Assembly: GCF_008642315.1 (NCBI RefSeq)
Contig: NZ_CP029192.1
Location: 2,728,001-2,792,000, forward strand
DNA length: 64,000 bases
Source of the DNA: Streptomyces venezuelae
Lineage (GTDB): Bacteria > Actinomycetota > Actinomycetes > Streptomycetales > Streptomycetaceae
Reading direction: 5' to 3'
In this document: one piece after another, positions 26,156 to 34,885 of the stretch
How positions within the stretch are numbered: the first letter of the stretch is position 1
Layout of the letters: each line of letters starts with the position of its first letter
Notes under the pieces: model-generated
What the model was told of the DNA's origin: nothing
The model's database searches: none
What the model saw: only the letters and a program-made list of their open reading frames with translations
Made by a program: the position numbers and the translations under genes

Positions 26156-27109
26156 TCAACTGCCCGTCGTCAGCACCACGTTGTCCAGTGGCCGGCCGGC
26201 GACGTATTCGGTGAGTTGCGCGGCCAGCAGGCGTTTGGCTCGGGGCAGGTACGCCGAGGACGAGCCGCCCACGTGCGGACTGACAAGTGCCCCTGGAGCG
26301 TGCCACAGCGGGTGACCTGCGGGCAGCGGTTCGGGGTCGGTCACGTCGAGGGCAGCGGTGAGACGGCCGGACTCCAGTTCGGCGAGGAGCGCCTTGGTGT
26401 CGACGACGGGTCCGCGGGCCACGTTCACGAGCAGCGCGCCGTCCTTCATGCGGGCCAGGAAGTCCGCTCCCACCAGCCCGCGCGTGGCCTCGGTGAGCGG
26501 TGTCGCGAGGATGACGACGTCTGCCTGGGGCAACAGGGACGGCAGCTCGGCGAGCGGGTGCACGGGGCCGCGCTCCGTGGCACGGGCAGAGCGCGCGACG
26601 CGCGCCACCCGCGCGCACTCGAACGGGGTGAGCCGGTCCTCGATGGCGGAACCGATCGCTCCGTATCCCACGATGAGCACGGATCTGTCGGCGAGTGCCG
26701 GGTAGAAACCGGACCGCCACTCCTCCTGCCGCTGCCCCTCCACGAAGCGCGGGATGCCGCGCAGCGAGGCGAGGACGAGGGCGAGCGCGAGCTCGGCGGT
26801 GCTCGCGTCGTGGACTCCGCGGGCGTTGCACAACCGCACGCCGGGCGCGAGGAATTTGATCCCCGGTTCCACGTGATCGATCCCCGCGGTCAGTGTCTGT
26901 ACGACGCGCACGGACGTCATGGCGGACAAGGGACGTACCGCGACCTCCGTGCCCTGCATATAAGGCACCACATAGAAGGCGCAGTCGGCCGGGTCCGCGG
27001 GGAACTCCGGGCCGCCGTCCCAGTAACGGTAGGTGAGCCCGGCCTCCGCCGGGCCGGGCAGGCCCTCGATCTCGTGCGCCTCAAACGGAAGCCATACGTC
27101 TGTCGTCAT
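26156..27109 (-). CDS. D-isomer-specific 2-hydroxyacid dehydrogenase
   Basis: 317-aa NAD(P)-dependent dehydrogenase. The NAD loop is VLIVGYGAIGSAIEDRL; other family signatures are NARGVHDASTAELALALVLA, DGALLVNVARGPVVDT, and the catalytic His in LVSPHVGGSSSAY. The spacing fits the glyoxylate/hydroxypyruvate reductase or phosphoglycerate-dehydrogenase-like group, which reduce 2-ketoacids. It lies 91 nt upstream of cdgC on the same strand and could be co-transcribed, but no functional link is known. It is divergent from the aldo/keto reductase at 27227. Confidence 0.9.
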   Translation of the reverse strand: MTTDVWLPFEAHEIEGLPGPAEAGLTYRYWDGGPEFPADPADCAFYVVPYMQGTEVAVRPLSAMTSVRVVQTLTAGIDHVEPGIKFLAPGVRLCNARGVHDASTAELALALVLASLRGIPRFVEGQRQEEWRSGFYPALADRSVLIVGYGAIGSAIEDRLTPFECARVARVARSARATERGPVHPLAELPSLLPQADVVILATPLTEATRGLVGADFLARMKDGALLVNVARGPVVDTKALLAELESGRLTAALDVTDPEPLPAGHPLWHAPGALVSPHVGGSSSAYLPRAKRLLAAQLTEYVAGRPLDNVVLTTGS

Positions 27110-27226
27110 GGCTGGAGGCTAATGCGCGCCGGAGTGCGCCGTCCCCGGGAGGGCAACGGTCGAGGCCACCGGGGCGAAAGGTTAGTTTGGATGATCTCCG
27201 AACGAGGGGCGGGAGGGCACGACCAG

Positions 27227-28261
27227 GTGGAGCGCAGGACGATCGGCGCGGGGGCGCTCGAAGTGGGCGCCGTCGGACTCGGCTGCATGCCGATGAGCTG
27301 GGCGTACACCGGCTCGCGGCAGCGGGGGGACGCGTCGGTGCGGACCGTGCACGCGGCGCTGGACGCGGCGGGTGCCGCCGGCGGCGGCCGCGGCGGGGGA
27401 ATGCTGCTGGACACGGCGGACATGTACGGGCCCTTCACCAACGAGCTGTTGATCGGCAGAGTCTTGAAGGAGCGGCGCGCGGAGGCCTTCGTCTCGACGA
27501 AGTGCGGGCTGCTGGTGGGCGAGCAGCACATCGTCGCCAACGGCCGCCCGGGCTATGTGAAACGGGCCTGCGACGCATCGCTGCGACGGCTCCAGACGGA
27601 CACCATCGACCTTTATCAACTGCACCGCGCCGACCCCGAGATCCCCATCGAGGAGACGTGGGGCGCGATGGCCGAACTCGTCGCCGCGGGGAAGGTGCGG
27701 GCCCTGGGGCTGTGCGCCGTGGGGGCGCGCGCCCAGCGGCGTTCTGCGCCGGGGCGCCCGGGCCGGGGGCTGCACGATCTGACGATCCGGCAGCTGGAAC
27801 GGGTGCAGCAGGTGTTTCCGGTGAGTGCGGTGCAGGCCGAGCTGTCGGTGTGGTCGCCGGAGGCGCTGGACGCCCTGCTGCCGTGGTGCGTGGCGCGCGG
27901 TGTCGGGTTCCTCGCGGCGATGCCGCTGGGGAATGGTTTCCTCACGGGGACGCTGAAGCCCGGCATGGGCTTCGAGCCCGACGATCTGCGGGCCCGGCAC
28001 CCCCGCTTCACCGCCGAGATGATGGCGGCGAACCAGCCGCTGGTGGTGGGGCTGCGCCGGGTGGCGGAGCGGCACGGGGCGACGCCGGCGCAGGCCGCGC
28101 TGGCCTGGGTGCTCGCGCAGGGTCGGCACGTGGTGCCGATACCCGGGGCCAAGCGGGAGCGGTGGGCGGTCGAGAACGCCGGGGCCGCGGCGATCCGGCT
28201 CACGGAGCGTGACCTGGCGGAGATCGCGGCGCTGCCGCCGGCGCTGGGGTCGTGGGACTGA
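27227..28261 (+). CDS. Aldo/keto reductase
   Basis: 344-aa NADPH-dependent (alpha/beta)8 oxidoreductase. Catalytic tetrad regions: LLDTADMYG (Asp, Tyr), STKCG (Lys) and YQLHRADP (His). The C-terminal IPGAKR-type cofactor segment reads VPIPGAKRERWAVENAGA. Compared with family norms it has a Gly-rich insert (about 45-55, GAAGGGRGGG) before strand 2 and an Arg/Pro-rich insert (about residues 165-182) after the fifth strand. I prefer GTG 27227, preceded by GGGAGGG at about 9 nt; an in-frame ATG at 27191 exists and TAGTTT at 27183 could be a -10. Substrate unknown. Confidence 0.88.
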   Translation: MERRTIGAGALEVGAVGLGCMPMSWAYTGSRQRGDASVRTVHAALDAAGAAGGGRGGGMLLDTADMYGPFTNELLIGRVLKERRAEAFVSTKCGLLVGEQHIVANGRPGYVKRACDASLRRLQTDTIDLYQLHRADPEIPIEETWGAMAELVAAGKVRALGLCAVGARAQRRSAPGRPGRGLHDLTIRQLERVQQVFPVSAVQAELSVWSPEALDALLPWCVARGVGFLAAMPLGNGFLTGTLKPGMGFEPDDLRARHPRFTAEMMAANQPLVVGLRRVAERHGATPAQAALAWVLAQGRHVVPIPGAKRERWAVENAGAAAIRLTERDLAEIAALPPALGSWD

Positions 28262-28311
28262 GTGAAGTGGTGGGGTCCGGAGCTGAATGCCGGGGGGCGG
28301 GGGCCGATTCA

Positions 28312-28413
28312 TGACCGGGTGATCTCGTGGTCGTGGATCGGGAACCTGCGGGGCGTGGGCGGTGACCGGGTGATCTCGTGGTCGTGGATCGGGAACCTGC
28401 GGGGCGTGGGCGG
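28312..28413. repeat. Perfect 51-bp tandem duplication
   Basis: A 51-bp unit is present twice without mismatch (28312-28362, 28363-28413), the identity continuing two bases further. It fills the region between the aldo/keto reductase stop (28261) and the sugar-dehydrogenase gene (28455). No gene is here; the unit contains GTGATCTCGTGGTCGTGGATC-like partial symmetry. It may alter promoter spacing of the downstream gene. Confidence 0.95.
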
Positions 28414-28454
28414 TGTATGAACAGGAGAAGCGCTGCGTCGAAGGGATCCTGATC

Positions 28455-29615
28455 GTGCATCGACCTGCTGTTACGGCCGCGATGGCCACCGCCGCCCTCG
28501 TCTTCGCGGCCGGGTGCTCGTCCGGCGGCGACGATGAACGGGACCGGGCCGAGAGCCCGCCGAAGCGGGACGGGACGAGCCAGTCCCCCACCGGCAAGGC
28601 GGGCGGCGACGCCCCGCCGGAGAAGGGCTCGGCGAAGGTCGTCCGCACCCTGACCACCGACCTCGAATCCCCCTGGGGCCTCGCCCCGCTGCCCGGCGGC
28701 GACCTGCTCGTGTCCTCGCGCGACGAGGGGACGGTCACCCGGATCGACGGGAAGACGGGCAAGAAGACGGAGCTCGGCTCGGTGCCGGGCGTCTCTCCCG
28801 GCGGCGAGGGCGGCCTGCTGGGCCTCGCGCTCTCTCCGTCGTACGCCTCGGACCACTTCGTGTACGCCTACTTCACGACGGAGTCCGACAACCGCATCGC
28901 CCGGATGCTGTACGACGAGAAGAAGCCGGAGGGCGAGCAGCTGGGCGCACCCGACACGGTCTTCAAGGGCATCCCGAAGGGCACGATCCACAACGGCGGC
29001 CGGATCGCGTTCGGCCCGGACAAGATGCTGTACGCGGGCGCGGGTGAAACGGGGGACACGGACCTCGCGCAGGACAAGAAGTCCCTGGGCGGCAAGATCC
29101 TCCGCCTCACTCCGGACGGCGACCCCGCCCCGGACAACCCCTTCGGCGACTCTCCCGTGTACTCGTTCGGGCACCGGAACGTGCAGGGCCTGGCCTGGGA
29201 CGAGCAGAAGAGGCTGTGGGCCTCGGAGTTCGGCCAGGACACCTGGGACGAGCTGAACGAGATCAAGTCCGGCGGGAATTACGGCTGGCCGGAGGTCGAG
29301 GGCAAGGAGGGCAAGGAGGGCTTCCGCGATCCGGTCGCCCAGTGGAAGACCTCCGAGGCCTCACCGAGCGGCATCGCCTATGCGGAGGGCTCGGTCTGGA
29401 TGGCGGGGCTGCGGGGTGAGCGGTTGTGGCGCGTCCCGGTGCGGGGCGTGGCGGGCGATCCGGAGCCGCAGGCGTTCCTGGAGGGCGAGCACGGCCGCCT
29501 GCGCACGGTGCTCGCGGCGGGCGGCGACAAGCTGTGGCTGGTCACCAATGAGACGGACTCGCGGGGCACGCCGGAGAAGGGGGACGACAAGATCCTGGAG
29601 GTGCAGGTGAAGTAG
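28455..29615 (+). CDS. Lipoprotein of the PQQ-dependent sugar (sorbosone) dehydrogenase family
   Basis: 386-aa secreted lipoprotein: a short signal with lipobox VFAAGC (Cys21), a Ser/Lys/Pro-rich linker (22-65), then a six-bladed beta-propeller of the soluble glucose/sorbosone dehydrogenase family. Markers are ESPWGLAPLPGGDLLVSSRD, GGEGGLLGLALSPSY, HNGGRIAFGPDKMLYAGAGE, VYSFGHRNVQGLAWD and EFGQDTWDELNEIKSGGNYGW. Such proteins oxidise sugars with PQQ, but many Streptomyces members lack a known cofactor pathway. I chose GTG 28455 with AAGGGAT upstream. It begins 41 nt after a tandem repeat and ends 1 nt before a convergent DUF6191 gene. Confidence 0.88.
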   Translation: MHRPAVTAAMATAALVFAAGCSSGGDDERDRAESPPKRDGTSQSPTGKAGGDAPPEKGSAKVVRTLTTDLESPWGLAPLPGGDLLVSSRDEGTVTRIDGKTGKKTELGSVPGVSPGGEGGLLGLALSPSYASDHFVYAYFTTESDNRIARMLYDEKKPEGEQLGAPDTVFKGIPKGTIHNGGRIAFGPDKMLYAGAGETGDTDLAQDKKSLGGKILRLTPDGDPAPDNPFGDSPVYSFGHRNVQGLAWDEQKRLWASEFGQDTWDELNEIKSGGNYGWPEVEGKEGKEGFRDPVAQWKTSEASPSGIAYAEGSVWMAGLRGERLWRVPVRGVAGDPEPQAFLEGEHGRLRTVLAAGGDKLWLVTNETDSRGTPEKGDDKILEVQVK

Positions 29616-29616
29616 C

Positions 29617-29862
29617 TCAGTTGTCCGGATCGGCAGGGTCCGGGGATGCGGCGGAGTCCGGGGATGCGTGGGAGTCCGAGGTCACGTCGGTGCGTGGCGA
29701 CGGCACGGGTGGGCGTACGACCACCTTGCCCGAGGACAGGTCTATCGGGCCGCGCCCCGGGTCGCCGTCGGCGTGGTCGACGCGGGTCAGTTCCAGGCGC
29801 TTCTGCTCGTCGTCGGTGTGCTTGCGGCCCGGCGCGAACAGGGCCTCGATCGCGTTGAACAC
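29617..29862 (-). CDS. DUF6191-type small protein
   Basis: 81 aa, GTG start with GGGAGG upstream. The first 50 residues (FNAIEALFAPGRKHTDDEQK, then LELTRVDHADGDPGRGPIDL) match what I recall as DUF6191, a conserved small actinobacterial family; the remaining 30 are a Pro/Asp/Ser tail rich in repeats of SPDS/SPDP. No signal peptide or membrane segment. The function is unknown. Its stop lies 1 nt from the stop of the sugar-dehydrogenase-like gene. Confidence 0.8.
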   Translation of the reverse strand: MFNAIEALFAPGRKHTDDEQKRLELTRVDHADGDPGRGPIDLSSGKVVVRPPVPSPRTDVTSDSHASPDSAASPDPADPDN

Positions 29863-29943
29863 TGCGCCTCCCAGGAGCCGAGATTCCGCAGTCCAGCGTA
29901 AGCGAGGCCGTCACGGTTCGGCCGGGGCGCGGGAACGAGCAGG

Positions 29944-32900
29944 TCAGCGCACCGCCTGCGTACTGCCCGCTACCTGGCCACGGCCCGCTGCCTGGCCTCG
30001 GCCCGGTGCCGGCCCGCGGCCCGGTTCATGCCCGGGGTCCGCCGCCTGTTCGCGGTCCGGCGTCGGGAACAGGCGCAGGCGGTGGGCGAGCGCGGCGGCC
30101 TCGCCCCGGCCGGTGACGGACAGCTTCGCCAGGATGTTGGAGACGTGGACGCTCGCCGTCTTCGGGGAGATGAAGAGCTCCTCGGCGATCTGACGGTTGC
30201 TGCGGCCCACGGCGACCAGCCGCAGGACGTCCCGCTCCCTGCTGGTGAGACCCAGCGCCTCGGCGGGGTCGGCCGGGGCCTCGGGGGCGCGGGGGGCCTC
30301 CGAGGGGTTCAGGGTGAGGCGGGCGCGCTGGGCGAGTCCGGTGATCGCGTCGGAGAGCGGCCGGGCGCCGAGCCGTTCGGCCACCTCCACCGCCTGGCGC
30401 AGGAGGCATGCGGCGCGCTCGCGGTCGGTGGTGTCCGGGCCGAGGAGGGACTCGGCCAGGCGCAGGCGGGCGCGGGCGAGGTCGAAGGGGCGGTCGAGGG
30501 GTTCGAGGGCGGTGACCACGGTGGTCCAGTCGGCCACGGTGTCGCGGCCCTCGGAGCGGAGGAGTTCGGCGCGGGTCCACTCGTCGTAGGCCCGCCAGAG
30601 CGGGATGGGGGTGGCGAGGGTCTTCGTGGCGCCGCGGATGCGGGCGAGGGCGGCGGGGCGGCCGGGTTCGGCGGCGGGCAGTCCTCGGGCGTCGGCCTCC
30701 ATCCGGGCGGCGGCGAGCAGGAGGGGCCAGCCGTACTTGTAGGTGCCGAAGGGGAGGCCGGGGGCGACGCCGCGTTCGAGTTCGGCGCGGCCGTCGAGGA
30801 TGCGGCCCTCGGCGGCGGCGACGCCCACGGCGATGCGGAGGAGGACGAGGAGGTACTGGGGCTGGGGGTCGTGGGTGCCGAGGTGCTGGTGGGCGGTCTG
30901 CATGTGCCGGGTGGCGGCGGCGTACTCACCGCGGTGCAGGGCCATGCGTGCGAGGCGTTCGGCGGCCGAGACACGGGGTTTTGAGCTGTGGACGCAGCGT
31001 TGGGTGTGGGCGACGGCGTCGGCGGCCTCGTCCCATCGGCCGAGGGAGATGAGGGACTCGGCGACGTTGGCCCAGACCCAGCCCTCGGTGTCGACCAGGC
31101 CGTACTTGCGGCAGAACTCGATGCCCTCCATGCCGACGCGTACGGCTTCGGCGGAGCGGCCGACTCCTTCGAGGGAGGAGGGAAGGTTGATGTGGACGCG
31201 GCTGAGGTTGGTGACCAGGGCGTCGCGGACGACGCGGTCCCTGATCTCGTACATCTCGGCGAGACCGGCCTCGGGGTCGCCGGCCTCGACGAGGAGGGCG
31301 CCGCGGGTGAGACGGGCGTTGAGCTCGATGACGTCGGCCTTGACCATGCGGGCGTACTCGACGGCGCGCTCGGCGGCCGCCAGGGTGTCGGGGCCCGGGT
31401 CGTGGAGCATGCCCCAGGAGGCGCGGTGGACCAGGACTTCGGCGTGCACCTCGGAGGGCGGCAGGCCGCGCATCAGCTCCTGCGCCTTGGCTATCTCGTC
31501 CCAGCCGTCGCTGCGGCCCAGGGTGGAGACCAGCCGGGAGCGGGCGATCCAGAACCAGGCGGCGCGGTGGGGGTCGTGGCCGTCGTCGAGGGTGCGCAGG
31601 GCGCGCTTGGTGATCTTCAGGGCGCGCTCGCGCTCGCCGCAGAGGCGGCCCGCGACCGTCGCCTCGGCCATCAGGTCCAGATAGTCGAGGGGGGTGGTGG
31701 CGGGGTCGCAGCCGCAAGGGGGGTAGCCCTCGACGTAGTCGGCGGGGCGGAGTTCCCTGCGGATGGCGTCCGGGGCGTCGTCCCACAACTCCATCGCGCG
31801 TTCGAGGAGACGCAACTGCTCGCTGTAGGCGTGCCGGTGGCGGGCTTCGACGGAGGCACCGAGGACGGCGGGCAGGGCCTTGGCGGCGTCGTGCGCGTGG
31901 TACCAGTAGGCGGCGAGGCGGGCGGCGCGCTGGTCGGCGGCGACCAGCGAGGGGTCGGCCTCCAGGGCTTCGGCGAAGCGGCGGTTGATGCGGGAGCGTT
32001 CGCCGGGCAGCAGGTCGTCGCTGACGGCCTCGCGGACCAGGGAGTGCCGGAAGCGGTAGCCGTCGCCGTCCGGGGAGGCGAGCAGGATGTTGGCGCCGAC
32101 CGCGGCCCGCAACGCCTCGATCAGGTCGTCCTCGCCGAGCCCGGCGACCTCGGCGAGCAGTTCGTACTCGACGGTGGAGCCGCCCTCGGCGACGATGCGC
32201 GCCACCCGCTGCGTGTCCTCGGGCAGCTCCTCCACGCGGACGAGGAGCAGGTCGCGCAGGGAGTCCGTCAGACCGGCGCAGCTGTCGCCGCCGTGGGAGG
32301 CGACGGCGAGCTCCTCGACGAAGAACGCGTTGCCGTCGGAGCGGTCGAACACGTCGTCCACGAGGGACGGTTCGGGTTCGGCGGCGAGGATGCCGGCCAT
32401 CTGGCGGGCGACCTCGTCCTTGGTGAGGCGGCCCAGTTCGACGCGGCGGACGGTGCGCAGCCGGTCGAGTTCGGCGAGGAGGGGGCGCAGGGGGTGGCGG
32501 CGGTGGATGTCGTCGGCGCGGTAGGTGGCGAGGAGGACGAGGCGGCCACCGCGCAGGGTGCGGAAGAGATAGGCGAGGAGGTGGCGGGTCGAGGCGTCGG
32601 CCCAGTGCAGGTCCTCCAGGGCGACGACGACGGTGCGGTCGCGTGAGAGGCGTTCCAGGAGGCGGGCGGTGAGTTCGAAGAGGCGGGCGGTGCCCTCGTC
32701 GGAACGGCCGCCGGGGGTGTGTCCGTACGGGGCGGGTCCCGCCAGTTCGGGCAGGAGTCTGGCGAGCTCCTCCTCCTGGCCCTCGGCCGCGGCGGCCAGT
32801 TCGTCGGGGAGCAGGCGGCGCAGGGCGCGCAGGGCGGTGGAGAAGGGGGCGAACGGCAGGCCGTCGGCGCCGATCTCGACACAGCCGCCGACCGCGACGA

Positions 32901-33195
32901 CGGCGCCCTGTTCCTCGGCGGCGGCGGTGAACTCCTCGACGAGGCGGGTCTTGCCGACCCCTGCCTCGCCGCCGAGCAGCAACGCCTGGGGCTCGCCCGG
33001 GCCGAGGCCCCCGGCTCCTTGGAGCGGGGTGCCCGTGGCGCGGGCGAGCGCTTCGTTCAGTACGCCCAGTTCATCGGTGCGGCCGACGAACACCGGGCTG
33101 ACGGACCTGGTCTCCACAGCCGCGAGCATCGCACAGTGCGAGGTCACCGCGGCACCCGTTATCCGCTGGGCGGACAGCGGTGCGGAGTCCGTCAT
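29944..33195 (-). CDS. Large ATP-binding LuxR-family (LAL) regulator
   Basis: 1083-aa LAL-type activator. Residues 35-300 form an AAA-like ATPase with Walker A GGEAGVGKTR (75-84) and Walker B VVALEDLHWADAST; a long TPR-like helical middle (about 400-960) follows, and a C-terminal LuxR HTH: LTSRERDVLRLVAVGRSNRQ and ISPKTASVHVSNILAKL. A Gly/Arg/Gln-rich tail of about 40 residues with repeats of PGRG/AGRG ends the protein. Such regulators activate antibiotic or metabolic genes after sensing a ligand. ATG 33195 begins after TGAC of the upstream small gene; the internal ATG giving MLAAVETRS is an alternative start. Confidence 0.9.
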   Translation of the reverse strand: MTDSAPLSAQRITGAAVTSHCAMLAAVETRSVSPVFVGRTDELGVLNEALARATGTPLQGAGGLGPGEPQALLLGGEAGVGKTRLVEEFTAAAEEQGAVVAVGGCVEIGADGLPFAPFSTALRALRRLLPDELAAAAEGQEEELARLLPELAGPAPYGHTPGGRSDEGTARLFELTARLLERLSRDRTVVVALEDLHWADASTRHLLAYLFRTLRGGRLVLLATYRADDIHRRHPLRPLLAELDRLRTVRRVELGRLTKDEVARQMAGILAAEPEPSLVDDVFDRSDGNAFFVEELAVASHGGDSCAGLTDSLRDLLLVRVEELPEDTQRVARIVAEGGSTVEYELLAEVAGLGEDDLIEALRAAVGANILLASPDGDGYRFRHSLVREAVSDDLLPGERSRINRRFAEALEADPSLVAADQRAARLAAYWYHAHDAAKALPAVLGASVEARHRHAYSEQLRLLERAMELWDDAPDAIRRELRPADYVEGYPPCGCDPATTPLDYLDLMAEATVAGRLCGERERALKITKRALRTLDDGHDPHRAAWFWIARSRLVSTLGRSDGWDEIAKAQELMRGLPPSEVHAEVLVHRASWGMLHDPGPDTLAAAERAVEYARMVKADVIELNARLTRGALLVEAGDPEAGLAEMYEIRDRVVRDALVTNLSRVHINLPSSLEGVGRSAEAVRVGMEGIEFCRKYGLVDTEGWVWANVAESLISLGRWDEAADAVAHTQRCVHSSKPRVSAAERLARMALHRGEYAAATRHMQTAHQHLGTHDPQPQYLLVLLRIAVGVAAAEGRILDGRAELERGVAPGLPFGTYKYGWPLLLAAARMEADARGLPAAEPGRPAALARIRGATKTLATPIPLWRAYDEWTRAELLRSEGRDTVADWTTVVTALEPLDRPFDLARARLRLAESLLGPDTTDRERAACLLRQAVEVAERLGARPLSDAITGLAQRARLTLNPSEAPRAPEAPADPAEALGLTSRERDVLRLVAVGRSNRQIAEELFISPKTASVHVSNILAKLSVTGRGEAAALAHRLRLFPTPDREQAADPGHEPGRGPAPGRGQAAGRGQVAGSTQAVR

Positions 33196-33196
33196 G

Positions 33197-33376
33197 TCAG
33201 GCGGCCCGCGTGAAGCGGATCTTCCGGAGGGGCGTACTCACCGGCCCCTCGGCTTCGTCGCGGGCCGATCGGCGGGCGGCGGAGCGGCGCTTGCGGGCCT
33301 CGCCGACCAGGCGCTGGTGGTCGGCCTGGCGGGCCAGCTCGGCGGCGCGCATCTGGTGCATCTCGTACTCGAACAT
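33197..33376 (-). CDS. Small basic helical protein upstream of the LAL regulator
   Basis: 59 aa starting MFEYEMHQMRAAELARQADH; strongly helical and rich in Arg and Ala, with no signal or TM. GAGGGG lies 6 nt before ATG 33376, while the open frame extends to 33505 without such a site. The stop (TGA) is followed by one base and then the ATG of the LAL gene, so the two are probably co-translated. I recall similar small proteins before LAL genes in Streptomyces, but cannot assign a role; a small partner or nucleic-acid-binding protein is possible. Confidence 0.7.
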   Translation of the reverse strand: MFEYEMHQMRAAELARQADHQRLVGEARKRRSAARRSARDEAEGPVSTPLRKIRFTRAA

Positions 33377-33509
33377 CTCGTGCCCCTCGGGTTCTCGGTG
33401 GTTTCGCCGGTGTCGTTCCCTGCGATGTCTCCACTCTCTTCTCCCAGGGGGGTCGCCCACATCGGGCGGCTGCCGCATCTCCGGAGCGCGGGGGGCCTTA
33501 GACATGACG

Positions 33510-33547
33510 AAGGGCGGGGCGGGGGCCTTAGCCCCTGCCCCGCCCTT
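33510..33547 (-). terminator. GC-rich hairpin terminator
   Basis: AAGGGCGGGGCGGGGG (33510-33525) pairs with CCCCTGCCCCGCCCTT (33532-33547), a 16-bp stem with one G-T pair and a 6-nt loop. It lies 46 nt beyond the stop of the Asp-rich membrane protein gene and separates that operon from the small-protein/LAL operon. The 33377-33593 interval contains nothing else recognised. Confidence 0.85.
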
Positions 33548-33593
33548 GCCTTAGGCGTCCCGCGACGGGCCGCTCACGAAGGCGACGAGCCGC

Positions 33594-34274
33594 CTACGAA
33601 GGTGCCGAGGGGAGTCCGAGCAGCAGGTCGGAGTACTTGGCGATGGCGAGGACGAGCCCGATCACTCCGAGCACGAAGCCCGCCCACGCGACGGACTTGA
33701 TCCACGGCGCCTGCTCCTTGCCGGGGGCGCCGAACGCGGGCCGGACGAGGACCAGGAAGCCGATGACGAGCGCGGAGAGCGCGAAGAGCCCGGCGACCAG
33801 CGCGGTGGCCTGCCAGGAGTCGCCGTACATCGCCTGGAGCTGGTCGGAGACGCTGGCGGACTGCTTGGTCTCCAGCTGTCCCATGATGTTCGAGCGTGCC
33901 CCGGCGATCGTGCCGAGCCAGCCGCCGGAGAGGCCGATCACGCCGAGCGCGGCGGAGACGACGGCCGCGGCGCCCTGGCCGACGCCGGTGGACTTGGCGG
34001 CCACCACGGGTTCCACGTCGAGGTCGGAGTCGGCGTCGGAGTCGGACGCGTCCAGCGCGTCGTCACCCGCGTCCGCGTCCGCACCCGCGCCCTTGTCTGC
34101 CCGCACGTCCGAGTCCGTGACCGCGTCCGTGCCCGCATCCGGCTTCGTGTCGGCCGCGTCGGACTTCGTGACGTCGACCGTCTCCGGCTCTCCGGCCCCG
34201 TTCACTTCGTCGGCCTCGGCCCCGGTCCCGGCCGTGCCCTTGGCGGCGGCCGCGTCATCTGTCTTAGTACCCAT
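33594..34274 (-). CDS. Asp-rich N-terminus, membrane-anchored protein of unknown function
   Basis: 226-aa protein. Residues 1-88 are low-complexity and acidic (many Asp/Ala/Thr, few hydrophobics), ending in SDADSDLDVEP. Three hydrophobic segments follow: about 97-125, 152-177 and 188-216. The order suggests a cytoplasmic acidic tail with a small membrane domain. I do not recognise the family; conserved Streptomyces membrane proteins of similar layout are common. ATG 34274 is 35 nt from the upstream GNAT gene and likely in its operon. It is followed by a strong terminator. Confidence 0.7.
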   Translation of the reverse strand: MGTKTDDAAAAKGTAGTGAEADEVNGAGEPETVDVTKSDAADTKPDAGTDAVTDSDVRADKGAGADADAGDDALDASDSDADSDLDVEPVVAAKSTGVGQGAAAVVSAALGVIGLSGGWLGTIAGARSNIMGQLETKQSASVSDQLQAMYGDSWQATALVAGLFALSALVIGFLVLVRPAFGAPGKEQAPWIKSVAWAGFVLGVIGLVLAIAKYSDLLLGLPSAPS

Positions 34275-34309
34275 GCTCCGCACCGTACGGACGGAGTCTG
34301 AGAGCTCTC

Positions 34310-34885
34310 TTAACGCGCGTCCCCGGCGTCGCCCGCGCCGCGCATCGCCCGCCACTCCGGCGCCAGGACGGACCAGACCTCCATGTCGTGCCGGACCCCC
34401 TGCCAGGGGAAGCTCTCCCGCAGCACGCCGTCCTTGGTGAAGCCGAGCCGCTTGGCGGCCGCCTTGCTGCGCTCGTTGAGCGAGGAGACGAGCCACTCCA
34501 CGCGGTGCATGCCGCGCTCGTCGACGGCCCAGTCGATGAGGACCTTGGACGCCTTGTTGACGAGTCCGCGCCCGGCGGCCGACGGCTCCAGCCACACACC
34601 GATCTCGCACCCGTCCACGCTGGTGTCGAAGATCCGGAAGAGGACGCCGCCGACGAGCGTGCCGTCCAGCCAGATGCCGTAGAAGCGGCCGGTGTCCGCG
34701 GCCTGCTTGTCGGCGAAGGTCTGGAGGTGCTTCCGCGCGCCTTCGAGGTCCTTCACCGTCGCGGTGAAGGGCACCCACGCCTGCGCGTACTCGCGCGCAC
34801 GCTCGACGTGCTCGAGGAACTCCTGCGCCTGCCACGGCTCGATCGGCCGCAGCTCAGCGCCCTCGCCCAGCGATATCGCGAACAT
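34310..34885 (-). CDS. GNAT acetyltransferase, RimJ/RimL-like
   Basis: 191-aa GNAT protein: substrate-proximal FYGIWLDGTLVGGVLFRIFD, EIGVWLEPSAAGRGLVNKA (CoA loop R/Q-x-x-G-x-G/A) and NERSKAAAKRLGFTKDGVLRES. This layout is of ribosomal-protein serine/alanine N-acetyltransferase type (RimJ/RimL), but many such proteins act on other substrates. The start (ATG 34885) lies 32 nt inside the 3' end of the MMPL gene, suggesting coupling, and the gene precedes the Asp-rich membrane protein by 35 nt. Confidence 0.85.
   Translation of the reverse strand: MFAISLGEGAELRPIEPWQAQEFLEHVERAREYAQAWVPFTATVKDLEGARKHLQTFADKQAADTGRFYGIWLDGTLVGGVLFRIFDTSVDGCEIGVWLEPSAAGRGLVNKASKVLIDWAVDERGMHRVEWLVSSLNERSKAAAKRLGFTKDGVLRESFPWQGVRHDMEVWSVLAPEWRAMRGAGDAGDAR

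Noticed and set aside
28265..28416. A protein-coding role for the 51-bp repeats
   Set aside because: An antisense frame reads a repeated RPRPAGSRSTTTRSPGH, but there is no ribosome site or similarity, and it only reflects a repeat length divisible by three.
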